DNA of 52,737 nucleotides. It comes from Fibrobacteria bacterium (GTDB lineage: Bacteria; Fibrobacterota; Fibrobacteria; UBA11236). The stretch is from contig JADGQO010000199.1 of the NCBI GenBank assembly GCA_017881725.1, positions 1 through 52,737 on the forward strand. Reading direction: 5' to 3'. This document shows, in pieces, positions 1 to 9,035 of this stretch; within the stretch, counting starts at the first letter, position 1; each line of letters starts with the position of its first letter. Position numbers and translations under genes: made by a program. The notes under the pieces are model-generated. The model made no database searches. It saw only the letters and a program-made list of their open reading frames with translations, and was not told where the DNA came from.

Positions 1-261
1 CAGGTGTTTCCCCGGCGGATCTTGGCGGACGCCTATGCCGGGGTTTCCAAAAAAGGCTCGCCGGGGACGACGGGAAGCCGCGTCGCGGATCAGGCTAGCT
101 CCGCGCCTACCGACGAAGCCACGCTGGTCGAGGCTGCGGGATGCCGCGTGGTATGGGTAACCGGCGGGGAACGTAACCGCAAGGTGACGGGGGCCGAGGA
201 TTTGGCCTGGGCGGAATGGATGGCCGGGCGGCTGGCAGCCGGTGAGCTCAGGGACGAATAG
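1..261 (+). CDS. ispD: IspD, C-terminal part (gene runs in from the left edge)
   Basis: This is the last 86 codons of 2-C-methyl-D-erythritol 4-phosphate cytidylyltransferase, which makes CDP-ME in the MEP isoprenoid pathway. The frame is open from base 1 and begins QVF, the conserved stretch found two-thirds along IspD ('TPQVF'). It ends with RNRKVTGAEDLAWAEWM, which matches the family's usual 'NIKIT-PEDL-LAE' C-terminus. The segment between these is longer and more Gly/Ser/Thr-rich (residues about 15-38) than is usual, so a linker insertion is possible. It lies 57 bases upstream of ispF, the next but one pathway enzyme, in the common ispD-ispF order. The N-terminus and the nucleotide-binding motif are outside the window. 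Confidence 0.8.
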   Translation, partial: QVFPRRILADAYAGVSKKGSPGTTGSRVADQASSAPTDEATLVEAAGCRVVWVTGGERNRKVTGAEDLAWAEWMAGRLAAGELRDE

Positions 262-318
262 CGCGCTGGTGCGCGGAGAATATGCGCGCCGTTCGGCGGC
301 GAGGTAAGGACGGAACAC

Positions 319-801
319 ATGGTCAAGGTCGGCATCGGGCAAGACAGCCACCGCATTCAGGAACCTGCTGCGGGCAAAACTTTGGTATTGGGCGGGCTGG
401 CCTTGAAGGAAGACTACGCCTTGGAAGGCAACAGCGACTCGGACGTGGTTCTGCACGCGATCACCAACGCCATCTCCGGCATCACGGGCAAACCCGTGCT
501 GGGCCCCACGGCGGACAAGTTGTGCCGGGCGGGCCAAACGGATAGCGCGGCGTATTTGAAAGTCGCCATGGACGACCTGGCCTCCATCGGCTATCGGATA
601 GGTCACGTGTCGGTTACCTTGGAATGCAAACGACCCAAAATATTGCCCATCCTGCCGGCCATGGTCCAGCGGCTCAAAGAACTTTTGGGCGTGTCCGGCA
701 ATGACATCGGCATCACGGCGACCACGGGAGAGGGATTGACGGATTTCGGGAAAGGCTTGGGCATCCAGGCTTTCGCTTGCGTGACCGCCGCAAGGACATA
801 A
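319..801 (+). CDS. ispF: 2-C-methyl-D-erythritol 2,4-cyclodiphosphate synthase (divergent subfamily)
   Basis: IspF cyclises CDP-ME 2-phosphate to MEcPP in the cytoplasmic MEP pathway. The protein has 160 residues, the normal length. The metal-binding motif D-x-H is present at the N-terminus (GIGQDSHRI), as is the third ligand in SDSDVVLHA, and the C-terminal TTGEGLTDFGKGLGI corresponds to the family's 'TT.EKLGF.GRGEGI'. The usual 'H-S-D' active-site loop reads N-S-D, so the His equivalent to E. coli His34 is replaced by Asn. The middle (GKPVLGPTADKLCR) departs from the usual 'G..FPDTDP' segment. From memory, similar variants occur in Planctomycetes-like lineages. It follows ispD and is probably co-transcribed with it. 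Confidence 0.88.
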   Translation: MVKVGIGQDSHRIQEPAAGKTLVLGGLALKEDYALEGNSDSDVVLHAITNAISGITGKPVLGPTADKLCRAGQTDSAAYLKVAMDDLASIGYRIGHVSVTLECKRPKILPILPAMVQRLKELLGVSGNDIGITATTGEGLTDFGKGLGIQAFACVTAART

Positions 802-1004
802 GCGACGGCTGTCGCCGGGGGCTCCGTCTTTTCGCCGGATTTTTTTCGTGGACTTTCCGTCAACCGCTTTTCGGAACGGATTTCCCCTCAAAATCCGCCT
901 TCCCTCCGGTTCAATCGGGCTTGGAAAGATCCGACCAAAATTTTACCTCTTGGGCGCGCGTAGCCAATTGGAATGAATTTTTGTCCTAACCCGAGAGTCC
1001 AGCC

Positions 1005-4000
1005 ATGCCCAAACTTCAAAGCCGAGTACCCGTCCTTTCCAAGCCAATCCCGATTGTTTCCGCCCTTCTCGCCCTGGCGGCGGCCCTGCTCATCCAGAGC
1101 TGTCTGCTTTCCGGCACCTCGGGAAAAGATTCCCCACCCGAGTCCGGGAGCAACGGGTATTTCAAAATCACCGCGCCGACGGACGGCCAGCAAATCAGCA
1201 TGGATTCGACCTACACCATCCTATGGTCGCCCTCGGATTCGGTCGTCAACGATCCGGTGCGCATTGATTTGTATTCTGGGTCACAGTTCCTTGCAAATTT
1301 GGTCTATTCCGTCTCCAATTCCGGCCACTACTCCTGGATGCCTTCCTCCGCCATACCTTATTCGGCGTACAAATTGGGCGCGGGCATGGCCTTGCGCTTG
1401 AAAATGATGAGCGCGAAGGACACGACGAAATGGGACTTCGGCCCGGCCTTCTCCTTGACTTCCATCTATTCCGGGACCATTACCATCACGTCTCCGACGG
1501 CCCGTTCCGAAGCGATGTTGGATTCCACCTTCGCAATCCGCTGGACTTCCACCGGGAGTATCGGTACGTCCCTCGGCATCCAATTGCTCAAGGACACATC
1601 CCTCCTCGAAACCTTGCCGTCCGCGACCGCCGGTTCGGGTTATGCGCTCTGGGATCCCGTATACTCACCCAAGGGATCCGGCGATGATTACCATATCCGC
1701 GTTTACAGCCGCAACAATCCCGGAATTTCCGCCTTGAGTCCCGCCTTTTCCATCCGGTCCAGCTTTACGGGCGGATTCACCATCACCTATCCGGCCGCCG
1801 GGGATGTCATCGATTCCAAATCCGGGCAATATGCCAAGGTCAAATGGTCGGTCACGGGCAATCCGGGATCATCCGTTTCCCTTTCCGTCCTGCGCGATTC
1901 GGTTCTTGTGATGGCGTTGTCCAGCGCCACTACCTCCGCCGATTCGACCACCTGGTATCCGAATTCCTCGCTTTCCACTTCCTCCCATTACCGCATCAAA
2001 ATGGTCAGCGTTTCCGATCCCGGCATCGCGGCCTTATCCAAGGAATTCACCATCAAGGGCTCCGATCCCGATTCCTTCGAAGTGGACGACAGCATGCGGG
2101 TAGCCAAGGCCATTACCGCCGGCGCGCCACCCCAGCAGCGCACCCTGACCTACAATGACGTGGATTGGGCCAAGTTCTCCGCGAGCAAAGGGAAAAAATA
2201 TTTGGTGTCCGTGCGCATGGGAACCTCGTCTTCTTCCGCATCCGGTTCGCTCACCGCGTACATCATGGACAGCACTGGGCTCACGTCCCGGGCCTACCAA
2301 TCCGGAGCGAATGTCCAATTGATGGTCAGCGCGGCGTATACCGGCAATTATTTCGTGAAAGTGTCGAGCAGCGGAAGCTATGGCGCCTACACGCTTTCCT
2401 TGAGCGAGTACGATTCCACTGCCAGCCCCTACAATGTCCAGTTCACCGCGCCGGACGCGAAAACCACTTGGGCCGCCGGATCACTTTATACCATAGCCTA
2501 TGTTCCGGACTCGGTATTTTTCGGCGCCTATGTTTCCCTGGCCCTTTACAACGACTCCATCTTCGTCCAATCCATAGCGTCGGATCTTTCCAACTCGGGA
2601 CGATACTCCTGGACCATTCCCAGCGCGCTTTACACGGCGAGCAAATACCGCATCCGAATTTCCGACTACAATAATTCCTCCGTATATTCCTACAGCCCGA
2701 ATTTTACCATCAGCGGGATTTTGCCGGATACCTATGAGCCGGACAATACCAAATCCGACGCCAAGGTCCTGAGCGATGACGGCGTTCCCCAAAACCGGAA
2801 CGTGTCGTCCAGCGATCAGGATTGGATCCGCATCAATGCCGTGGCGGGGAAAAAATATCTGGCGATCATCGCTTCCTCCATTTACTTGCCGTCGGCGACC
2901 CTGCTGGATAGCTCGGGCTCGACGGCCATCTACCAATCCGGGTCCTCGGGCGCTTACACCTTTACGGCAAGTTATACCGGCCCGTATTACCTGAGAGTCT
3001 ATGGATCCTCCAGCACCTATGCCTATACGGCCACCTTGCTGTCCGGCGATGCGCTTGCCTCGGGGTTCCCGGTGAAATTCACCGCCCCGGATACCGCTAC
3101 GACATGGGCGGCAGGGTCGTCCTATACCGTGAATTGGAAACCCGATTCCTCCGTGTTTGGAACCTACGTTTCCCTAGTGCTGTATCTGGATTCCACCTAT
3201 ATCCAATCCTTGGTTTCCGACGTCAACAACAGCGGCACGTATCAAATCGCATTGCCCACGGGACTCTTAACCTCCAGCAATTACCGGATCCGGATCGCCA
3301 GCTACAACAGTTCGCAAATTTTCGGCTACAGCCGGAAATTCACCATCAGCGGTTTGACGCCCGATGCCTATGAACCCGACGATCGGCAGTCCTCGGCCAA
3401 GGATATACTCGTCACCGGGGTTCCGCAATCGCATACCATGACAACCAACGATTCGGATTGGGTCAAGTTCTCCGTCACGGAAGGGAAATCCTACCTGCTT
3501 TCCGTGAGCGGAAACGTTAGCGTGTACGCCTTTGTGCTGGACAGTCTGGGAACCCAGGTCATCTATAATTCCGGATCGAAATTTTCCTTGTCCTTCACGG
3601 CGTCGCGGACGGGCAAATATTATGCGCGCATCCAATACTACAGCGGGTACGGCGCATACACGGTTTCCGTGAATGAAGTGGATCCGGCCAAAGGCACGGC
3701 GCCGGCAAAATTCCTGTCGCCTAAGGATTCGACCACCTGGGCCTCCGGAAGCGCTTACACGGCGGCCTGGACTCCGGACTCCGCGGTTTACGGGAGCTAT
3801 GTTTACCTCAGCCTGTATCTGGACACGACTTTAATCCAATCGTTCAGTTCCTCGTACTCCAATAGCGGCACCGGCTCGATCAGCCTCCCGCTGGGCTTGG
3901 CCACTTCCAACCGTTACCATTTGCGCATGAGCAGCAGCAATTCCAGCGCCCTTTACGGCTATAGTCCGTATTTCACGATCGCCGGAGTCGCGCCGGATTC

Positions 4001-4643
4001 CCTGGAGCCCAATGACACGGCGGGCGCCGCCGCTAAGATCACGACCAATTCCGGCATGGTCAGGCTCAATCTCACCAACCACGATCGCGATTGGTTCAAG
4101 TTCACGGGCAAGGCGCAACAGCTTTATGTGATTCAGGCCGTTTCGAACAGCGCGCTCTCGACCACGCTGCGGCTCTATTCCGGCCTGGGCGGTTCCCTCC
4201 TGCAAACCAACTCGAAGACCAGCAGCCTGGACAGCGTGAATTCCATCACCTGGATTTGTCCCAGCGACGGCCAGTACTCGGTTTCCGTGGACCCATATTC
4301 GACGGGCTATTACGGAAACTATGGGTTTGAAATCAAGGAGGTCGATCCGGCCCAATACAAATTCGGAGTTACGGCGCCCGCCGCCGCTTCGGTGACGCAT
4401 TTGGGAATGCCGCTGGCCATCGTCTGGACCGATCCTTCCGCCTTGAAGGGGCAGGTGGATATTTTCCTTTATGATGCGAAGGGCGTTGTGCAAACCATTT
4501 CCGCCAATGCCACGAACACTGGCACTTACAGCTGGTCGGTGCCGACCACCTTACCTGCCGGAGATACCTACTACGTGAAAATCATCAGCCGGCTCAGCGC
4601 GAGCGTCAACGGGAACAGCGCCGTTTTTTCCCTCGCTCCCTGA
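1005..4643 (+). CDS. Large surface lipoprotein with alternating Kre9-like and PPC-like domains
   Basis: This is a 1212-residue exported protein. The N-terminus has a basic start, a hydrophobic stretch and a lipobox ending at Cys33 (LIQSC), so it should be lipidated. Three consecutive beta domains of about 95 residues (roughly 50-350) resemble the Kre9/KNH-type 'Ser-Thr-rich' domain: FxITxPxxG start, W-S/T-P middle, Y-R-I-R/K end. From about 352 on, PPC-type domains (start SFEVDDS / TYEPDN / AYEPDD, then DxDWxKF, ending Y-T-L/V) alternate with further Kre9-like domains, giving four of each type. There are no catalytic motifs, so a binding or adhesion role is inferred. It is rich in Ser and Thr. 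The stop codon lies inside the first unit of a 15-base tandem repeat. Confidence 0.75.
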   Translation: MPKLQSRVPVLSKPIPIVSALLALAAALLIQSCLLSGTSGKDSPPESGSNGYFKITAPTDGQQISMDSTYTILWSPSDSVVNDPVRIDLYSGSQFLANLVYSVSNSGHYSWMPSSAIPYSAYKLGAGMALRLKMMSAKDTTKWDFGPAFSLTSIYSGTITITSPTARSEAMLDSTFAIRWTSTGSIGTSLGIQLLKDTSLLETLPSATAGSGYALWDPVYSPKGSGDDYHIRVYSRNNPGISALSPAFSIRSSFTGGFTITYPAAGDVIDSKSGQYAKVKWSVTGNPGSSVSLSVLRDSVLVMALSSATTSADSTTWYPNSSLSTSSHYRIKMVSVSDPGIAALSKEFTIKGSDPDSFEVDDSMRVAKAITAGAPPQQRTLTYNDVDWAKFSASKGKKYLVSVRMGTSSSSASGSLTAYIMDSTGLTSRAYQSGANVQLMVSAAYTGNYFVKVSSSGSYGAYTLSLSEYDSTASPYNVQFTAPDAKTTWAAGSLYTIAYVPDSVFFGAYVSLALYNDSIFVQSIASDLSNSGRYSWTIPSALYTASKYRIRISDYNNSSVYSYSPNFTISGILPDTYEPDNTKSDAKVLSDDGVPQNRNVSSSDQDWIRINAVAGKKYLAIIASSIYLPSATLLDSSGSTAIYQSGSSGAYTFTASYTGPYYLRVYGSSSTYAYTATLLSGDALASGFPVKFTAPDTATTWAAGSSYTVNWKPDSSVFGTYVSLVLYLDSTYIQSLVSDVNNSGTYQIALPTGLLTSSNYRIRIASYNSSQIFGYSRKFTISGLTPDAYEPDDRQSSAKDILVTGVPQSHTMTTNDSDWVKFSVTEGKSYLLSVSGNVSVYAFVLDSLGTQVIYNSGSKFSLSFTASRTGKYYARIQYYSGYGAYTVSVNEVDPAKGTAPAKFLSPKDSTTWASGSAYTAAWTPDSAVYGSYVYLSLYLDTTLIQSFSSSYSNSGTGSISLPLGLATSNRYHLRMSSSNSSALYGYSPYFTIAGVAPDSLEPNDTAGAAAKITTNSGMVRLNLTNHDRDWFKFTGKAQQLYVIQAVSNSALSTTLRLYSGLGGSLLQTNSKTSSLDSVNSITWICPSDGQYSVSVDPYSTGYYGNYGFEIKEVDPAQYKFGVTAPAAASVTHLGMPLAIVWTDPSALKGQVDIFLYDAKGVVQTISANATNTGTYSWSVPTTLPAGDTYYVKIISRLSASVNGNSAVFSLAP

Positions 4644-4723
4644 GCGACCGCTCCCTGAGCGACCGCTCCCTGAGCGACCGCTCCCTGAGCGACCGCTCCC
4701 TGAGCGACCGCTCCCTGAGCGAC
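4634..4723. repeat. Six perfect tandem copies of a 15-base hairpin unit
   Basis: The unit CGCTCCCTGAGCGAC is repeated six times without a mismatch. Each unit contains the small inverted repeat GCTC-CCT-GAGC. The first copy supplies the TGA stop (4641-4643) of the lipoprotein gene. Because the unit is a multiple of three, TGA recurs in frame in every copy. The array sits between two converging genes, with the FHA gene ending at 4735 on the other strand, so a bidirectional termination or end-protection role is plausible but unproven. Confidence 0.95.
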
Positions 4724-4734
4724 CGCCCCGGACG

Positions 4735-5379
4735 CTAACCGCCGGGGAGTATAAATCGAAATTTGGCGCCGCCGGCTTCGATGATGTCGCCGTTCTTGAG
4801 TCGCGCGGAGTGCACTTCTTCGCCGTTCACCTTAAGCAGGGAAAACCGTTTCACCAGCAGGTTGATGACCCACACGGTCCCCTTGCGGTTGATGCTGGCG
4901 AAGCCCTTGCCCACCATCAGTCCGGGAATATGGACGTCGTCGCTGCTGCTGTTTCCGATCAAGGTCGTTTCCTTGACGATGGGTATGGCCTTTCCCGTTT
5001 CCAGGGATTCGATCATCGGTTCCATGCCGGGTTGCACGCCGAGCATCATCGCCGTGTCCGAACCCGACGCGGGTTTGGTCTTAGCGGGGTCTTCCAGATA
5101 TTCCAGCGCATGCTGGCCGATGGTGATGACGTCGTTGGGACGCAACAGGCATTTATGGACGCGCTTTTTGTTGACGTAAGTCCCGTTCAAGCTTTGCAGG
5201 TCTTCGAGGATGAAGATTTTTTCGTCCACGTCTCCGAGAATAAAGGCGTGATGGCGGGAGATTCCCAGGTTTTCGATGCAGATGGGGTGGGTCGGCAATC
5301 GCCCGATGGTATTGAAACCCGGCTGGAGAACGGTTTCCCCCAGGATTTGGTTTTGAAAGCGAATGACGATTTTTGCCAT
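4735..5379 (-). CDS. FHA-domain protein with a second FHA-like domain
   Basis: This 214-residue cytoplasmic protein starts with a clear forkhead-associated domain (about residues 22-90), with GR at the first loop, SRHH in the second and LNGTYVN in the third; these are the phosphothreonine-binding residues. A linker at about 95-115 leads to a second beta domain (about 120-212). That domain has a similar fold pattern (LIGNSSSDDVHIPG, SINRK, KVNGEEV, LKNGDIIEAGGAKFRF) but lacks the GR/SxxH/N set, so it is a degenerate FHA-like module. FHA proteins read out Ser/Thr kinase signalling. No kinase lies nearby. It faces the lipoprotein gene across the hairpin array and diverges from the membrane-HTH gene at 5559. 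Confidence 0.8.
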   Translation of the reverse strand: MAKIVIRFQNQILGETVLQPGFNTIGRLPTHPICIENLGISRHHAFILGDVDEKIFILEDLQSLNGTYVNKKRVHKCLLRPNDVITIGQHALEYLEDPAKTKPASGSDTAMMLGVQPGMEPMIESLETGKAIPIVKETTLIGNSSSDDVHIPGLMVGKGFASINRKGTVWVINLLVKRFSLLKVNGEEVHSARLKNGDIIEAGGAKFRFILPGG

Positions 5380-5558
5380 GATTCGTTTCGGAAAATAACC
5401 CCGGTCCCCGGTTTTGCCAACTTAAGGGTACCGCTAAAAATAACTTCCTGTCCCTCTCACTCGTCGATAGGGCGAAGAAAGGGCGAGCCGAGGGAATACG
5501 CCTGGAGACGGCCCTAGGTTTATTGTTAGAATTGTAGAAACTCCCAGTAAATGGAACG

Positions 5559-6710
5559 ATGAAACCTATTCAACCTGTGATTCTGGGCCTCTTCGGAGGG
5601 CTGGTCTTTTCCCTGGCCTTGCTGGCAGGCCTCTACTTTTCCCCGTTGCGGGAAACGCTCTACTTTTCGGTCGATCCGGAAATGGCGCAGGTCCGCGCGA
5701 AATTGTCCGGGTACCGGGAATGGATCAATCAAGCCGATCTCAGCTTGGCGGCGAAGGAAGATCAAAGTTCGGACTCCCTGCGCGCGGCGCAAACCGTGGC
5801 GTGGCGCGAGTATAAAAAATGGCGCACCTACCTGGGAGATCTGGCGCGGGCGCATGCCAAGCCCACGGCGGAAGGCATGTGGACGTGGACGTATTCCCTG
5901 CGTTACTGGGCCATGCCGGGCGTGGCCGTGATCGCGATATTGCCGGCCCTGATCATTGTCTGGCGCGGACGGAACCGATTTTCCACGGCCCGGAATCAAG
6001 GTCGGAAGGCCATGGCTTCCGCAGGCGGGCGGGTGGGCATTGCCGCTGCTGCGGGCGTGGAAGCCGGAGCCCGGCGCGGTGAGGCTCGGGCCCAGGCCTT
6101 GGCCAATTTCGAGGACGCGGTTAAAAAAGCGGCGAAACTCGCCGATCAGAATTCCGGAGGCGGCCGGCGATACGAATCTGCGGACGGTTCCAGCGGGAAC
6201 GAACCAGCCACGGAACCAATAGCCGTCGTGGACGGGGCCGTCAGAGACGGGGCCGATATTTTTGAACCGCCTACGGCGCTTATCCCGATTGACGCCTTTT
6301 CGGAAAACGCAGGCGCGACGGAACCGGAAGGTTCCGGGGCACCGCAAGCGCAGGAGGCGCACGTTCCCAATGCGCAAGGGCGGGAACCCGAAACCCGACC
6401 GCTTGAGGTGACGCGCGAAGGTGGGAATGAAACGTTGTTCATGCAGGACCTGCCCCCCTGGGGTGAAAACCGGTCACGGTCGGGAGACGGCAAATCACCT
6501 CCCTTGGCGATGGAAGATGAAGACGAATCGCAAGTTGAAACCCTGGGTGTAATGCCTCCGACTACCGAAGTGGAGAGGATTGAAAGACGCAAGGACGAAG
6601 TCTTGAAGCTGGCGCGTAAGGGCATGACGTCGTCGGAAATCTCCCGCCGCATGCGGATCAGCCAGGATCAAGTGGAGTTCATCATCCGGTTGCGCCGCGA
6701 AAAAGGCTGA
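5559..6710 (+). CDS. Membrane protein with a C-terminal helix-turn-helix
   Basis: This 383-residue protein has a transmembrane helix at about 7-28 and a second at about 118-140. A short charged extracytoplasmic segment lies between them, and a long, acidic, Pro/Gly/Ala-rich low-complexity cytoplasmic region follows (about 150-340). The last 40 residues (VLKLARKGMTSSEISRRMRISQDQVEFIIRLRREKG split as LARKGMTSSEISRRM and QVEFIIRLR) form a clean HTH. Small proteins with one or two membrane helices and this kind of C-terminal HTH sit in flagellar operons of many bacteria (DUF6115-like). The next gene is FliK-like, which supports that reading. Function is unknown. Confidence 0.6.
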   Translation: MKPIQPVILGLFGGLVFSLALLAGLYFSPLRETLYFSVDPEMAQVRAKLSGYREWINQADLSLAAKEDQSSDSLRAAQTVAWREYKKWRTYLGDLARAHAKPTAEGMWTWTYSLRYWAMPGVAVIAILPALIIVWRGRNRFSTARNQGRKAMASAGGRVGIAAAAGVEAGARRGEARAQALANFEDAVKKAAKLADQNSGGGRRYESADGSSGNEPATEPIAVVDGAVRDGADIFEPPTALIPIDAFSENAGATEPEGSGAPQAQEAHVPNAQGREPETRPLEVTREGGNETLFMQDLPPWGENRSRSGDGKSPPLAMEDEDESQVETLGVMPPTTEVERIERRKDEVLKLARKGMTSSEISRRMRISQDQVEFIIRLRREKG

Positions 6711-6804
6711 GCGCTTAGCCTTCAATCCCAAAATCCCCTAATAATGCGCCCGGTTTCATTGTGGATGCGTCTTTAGAAATTCAAGGTTTCGCTTTCAGGT
6801 GCCG

Positions 6805-6810
6805 TATAAT
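6805..6810 (+). promoter_or_regulatory. Candidate sigma-70 -10 box for the FliK-like gene
   Basis: A perfect TATAAT lies 26 bases before the ATG at 6837. No good -35 hexamer is found 16-18 bases upstream (TCAAGG is the nearest), so this would be a -10-driven or alternative promoter. The short leader contains a GGCC-N6-GGCC inverted repeat. Confidence 0.4.
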
Positions 6811-6836
6811 ACCATAGGCCCCAACAGGCCGTAATT

Positions 6837-9035
6837 ATGGCATCCTCCGACAAAAACTCCATCCAAAGGGTAAGCGGCTCCAGCGATAGGCCCGCCTCGC
6901 AGCCCAATGCGTTTACAGGCACGGTCACGGCCGTCAAGAACGTGGAGGGCAAGCAAACCCTCGACGTGCAGTATACGCAAGGACGCATCCGACTCCAGGC
7001 GGACGGGGATTTCCAATTAGGCGAAAAAATCCGCATGTTGTTTTCCGGAAACGGCAACGTGCAGGTGGAGCGCAATCAGTCGCATGACACTCCGGACCCG
7101 ACCGGAAGCGCTCCAGCCGGAAGTAATCAGTCCGGTAGTTATACCTTACCGCAAAATCTCGCATCCTTGCGCGACTTCGAGGAAGGCGTCGTGAAATGGA
7201 TGGCGGAAAAAGGCCTGGACGTAGGCGCAGGTGGAGCGGATGCCACAGGAGCGGGCGGCGCTCCGGGAGCCGGCGGTTCCGCGGCGCAGAAAGCTGGAGC
7301 GGGCGCGGGCGGGCCACCTCTGGCGCAATTGACGCTACCACAATTATTGGTGCAAGTGATGAGCCAAGCGGGCGGTGAGGAATTCCTCTCCCAAGCGGCG
7401 CAGGGCCTGGACCGCAATCTGCTCGGCGAATTGATGGATGCATTGGATAAGACATCCGGAGATCCTTCCGTCAAGGCGGCCTTACAGGATCTACTCAAGG
7501 CCGCTGCGAATTCCGGAAGCTCCGGAATTTCCGGCGGCCCGGCAGCCGACGCGGGTCCGAAAAACCTGGACGGGCGCTGGTCGGCGGAAGCCGGGTCCGG
7601 CGCTTCCCCCTGGTTCGGGCGCATTCTGGAAAAAGATTCCGCGGACGCTTATCTCTCGCCCATGAACCGGCTGCAATTCGGCGCGGCGAAGTCTCCCTCC
7701 CCGGCGGATCCCATGTACCGGTACCTGCTCGATGTCGGCGATGGCCGCACCATGGACGCTTATTCCACCTCTTCCCGTCAGCCCGGGGAGTTCGCCGGCT
7801 TTCAACTGGAAAAACACGGCGATCGCATGCAAGCCAATTTTTCCGATGCCGCCGCATCCCTGCCGGCCCAACTGCGGGGAATCTTCAACGCGTCCGGAGC
7901 GGACATGCGCCAAGCCCTAAGCCTGTCCGCCCACTATCTCGCGGAGTTCCAGGGAGAGTCGTATTTCCCGAAATTGGTGCAGGATTTCGCCGACGTATTG
8001 GCCCAAAGCGGCCGCCTGGGTAACCCAAATGTTACGTCGGCGGCGGGAAAATCCGGTACGCTCGCGAATGCCGCGGAACTGGCGTCCACCCAAGGTCCGG
8101 CCGCGACAGCCAACTCCGCCGGTACTGCAGCGTCCGCCGAGACGGCGGGGTCCGCCGCGATGGGGCAAACGCGGCCCTCAGGCGCGGCTACGGGCGCGGG
8201 GCTTCCAGATCAAAAGGAACTCGACGGATTGCTCAAATTATTCGTCGCCTTCCCGCGCGACGCACGGCAACCGGAAAAACAGGCGCGCGCCTGGGTCGAC
8301 GCCGCGCGCAATCCCCAGGCCATGTTGGACCTGCTGAAGAACCTTCGTCCCGAAAAGGATGGTACGCTGCTGCGCGCGGGCACGCCGCTGCGCGTGGCCG
8401 ACGCCGCAACTTTGGCCGCACCCAACGGAGAATCGATCGGCGGAGGCGCGGATGCCCTGGCAAGTCTGTTAAAAAAAATACTGCCGACATCGTTCCAATC
8501 CAATGACCTCCTGAACCTGGTCGACAATGCCAAAGCGCTCTTGAGCGCCGCAGCCAAGGACGCCGATCCCGCCAAGTTCCTATTGCAAAGCCTCGCCACG
8601 GCCTTGCCCAAGGAAGATATTCCCCCGGGCCAACCGTCGCAATTCTACTACTACCAAGGCCAGGAATGGCGCGGCCTCCAAGTAACGTGGGAAAAAGGCG
8701 GCGGTGAAAACGGACGCGGAAAAAACGGACCCAAGGCTCCCTTGCAAGTGCGCGTGGAAACCCAGGCCAAGCACATGGGCCAAGTGAAAGTCGGTTTCAG
8801 TTGGGAGCCCACCGGCAAGGGCGCTAAACTCGATTTCAAAAATCAATTCCACAACGTCCGCGAGTTGTTATCGCAAAGCCTCCCGGAGCTGGAAAAAAGT
8901 TTGTCCCACATGGATTTTCGCGTCGCCTCCTGGACCTACGAAACACTCCCCGACGACGTTCCCGCCCACCCGGTGCCGGGCTGGACGCGTCCCACCGCGC
9001 TCTCCGACGGATCAAATCTCGATCTTTTCGGCTGA
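6837..9035 (+). CDS. FliK-like (flagellar hook-length control type) protein
   Basis: This is a 732-residue protein. The N-terminal 85 residues form a small beta-rich region (FTGTVTAVKNVEGKQTLDVQYTQG). A long Ala/Gly/Ser-rich middle follows. The C-terminal 130 residues have the pattern of the Flg_hook domain of FliK: strand LQVRVETQAKHMGQVKVGFSW, then KLDFKNQFHNVRELLSQSLPELEKSLSHMDF, then a final strand. FliK measures hook or needle length by being exported through the flagellar type III system. No other flagellar gene occurs in this window, apart from the preceding membrane-HTH gene that resembles a flagellar-operon member. It could also be a repurposed FliK-domain protein. A near-perfect GGTAAC-N6-GTTACG site lies in the linker-coding region at 8019-8036. 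Confidence 0.6.
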   Translation: MASSDKNSIQRVSGSSDRPASQPNAFTGTVTAVKNVEGKQTLDVQYTQGRIRLQADGDFQLGEKIRMLFSGNGNVQVERNQSHDTPDPTGSAPAGSNQSGSYTLPQNLASLRDFEEGVVKWMAEKGLDVGAGGADATGAGGAPGAGGSAAQKAGAGAGGPPLAQLTLPQLLVQVMSQAGGEEFLSQAAQGLDRNLLGELMDALDKTSGDPSVKAALQDLLKAAANSGSSGISGGPAADAGPKNLDGRWSAEAGSGASPWFGRILEKDSADAYLSPMNRLQFGAAKSPSPADPMYRYLLDVGDGRTMDAYSTSSRQPGEFAGFQLEKHGDRMQANFSDAAASLPAQLRGIFNASGADMRQALSLSAHYLAEFQGESYFPKLVQDFADVLAQSGRLGNPNVTSAAGKSGTLANAAELASTQGPAATANSAGTAASAETAGSAAMGQTRPSGAATGAGLPDQKELDGLLKLFVAFPRDARQPEKQARAWVDAARNPQAMLDLLKNLRPEKDGTLLRAGTPLRVADAATLAAPNGESIGGGADALASLLKKILPTSFQSNDLLNLVDNAKALLSAAAKDADPAKFLLQSLATALPKEDIPPGQPSQFYYYQGQEWRGLQVTWEKGGGENGRGKNGPKAPLQVRVETQAKHMGQVKVGFSWEPTGKGAKLDFKNQFHNVRELLSQSLPELEKSLSHMDFRVASWTYETLPDDVPAHPVPGWTRPTALSDGSNLDLFG
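8019..8036. repeat. GGTAAC-N6-GTTACC-type palindrome (11 of 12 match)
   Basis: The half-sites GGTAAC and GTTACG are separated by exactly six bases, inside the low-complexity part of the FliK-like gene. This is one of about a dozen such sites in the window; see findings. Confidence 0.5.
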
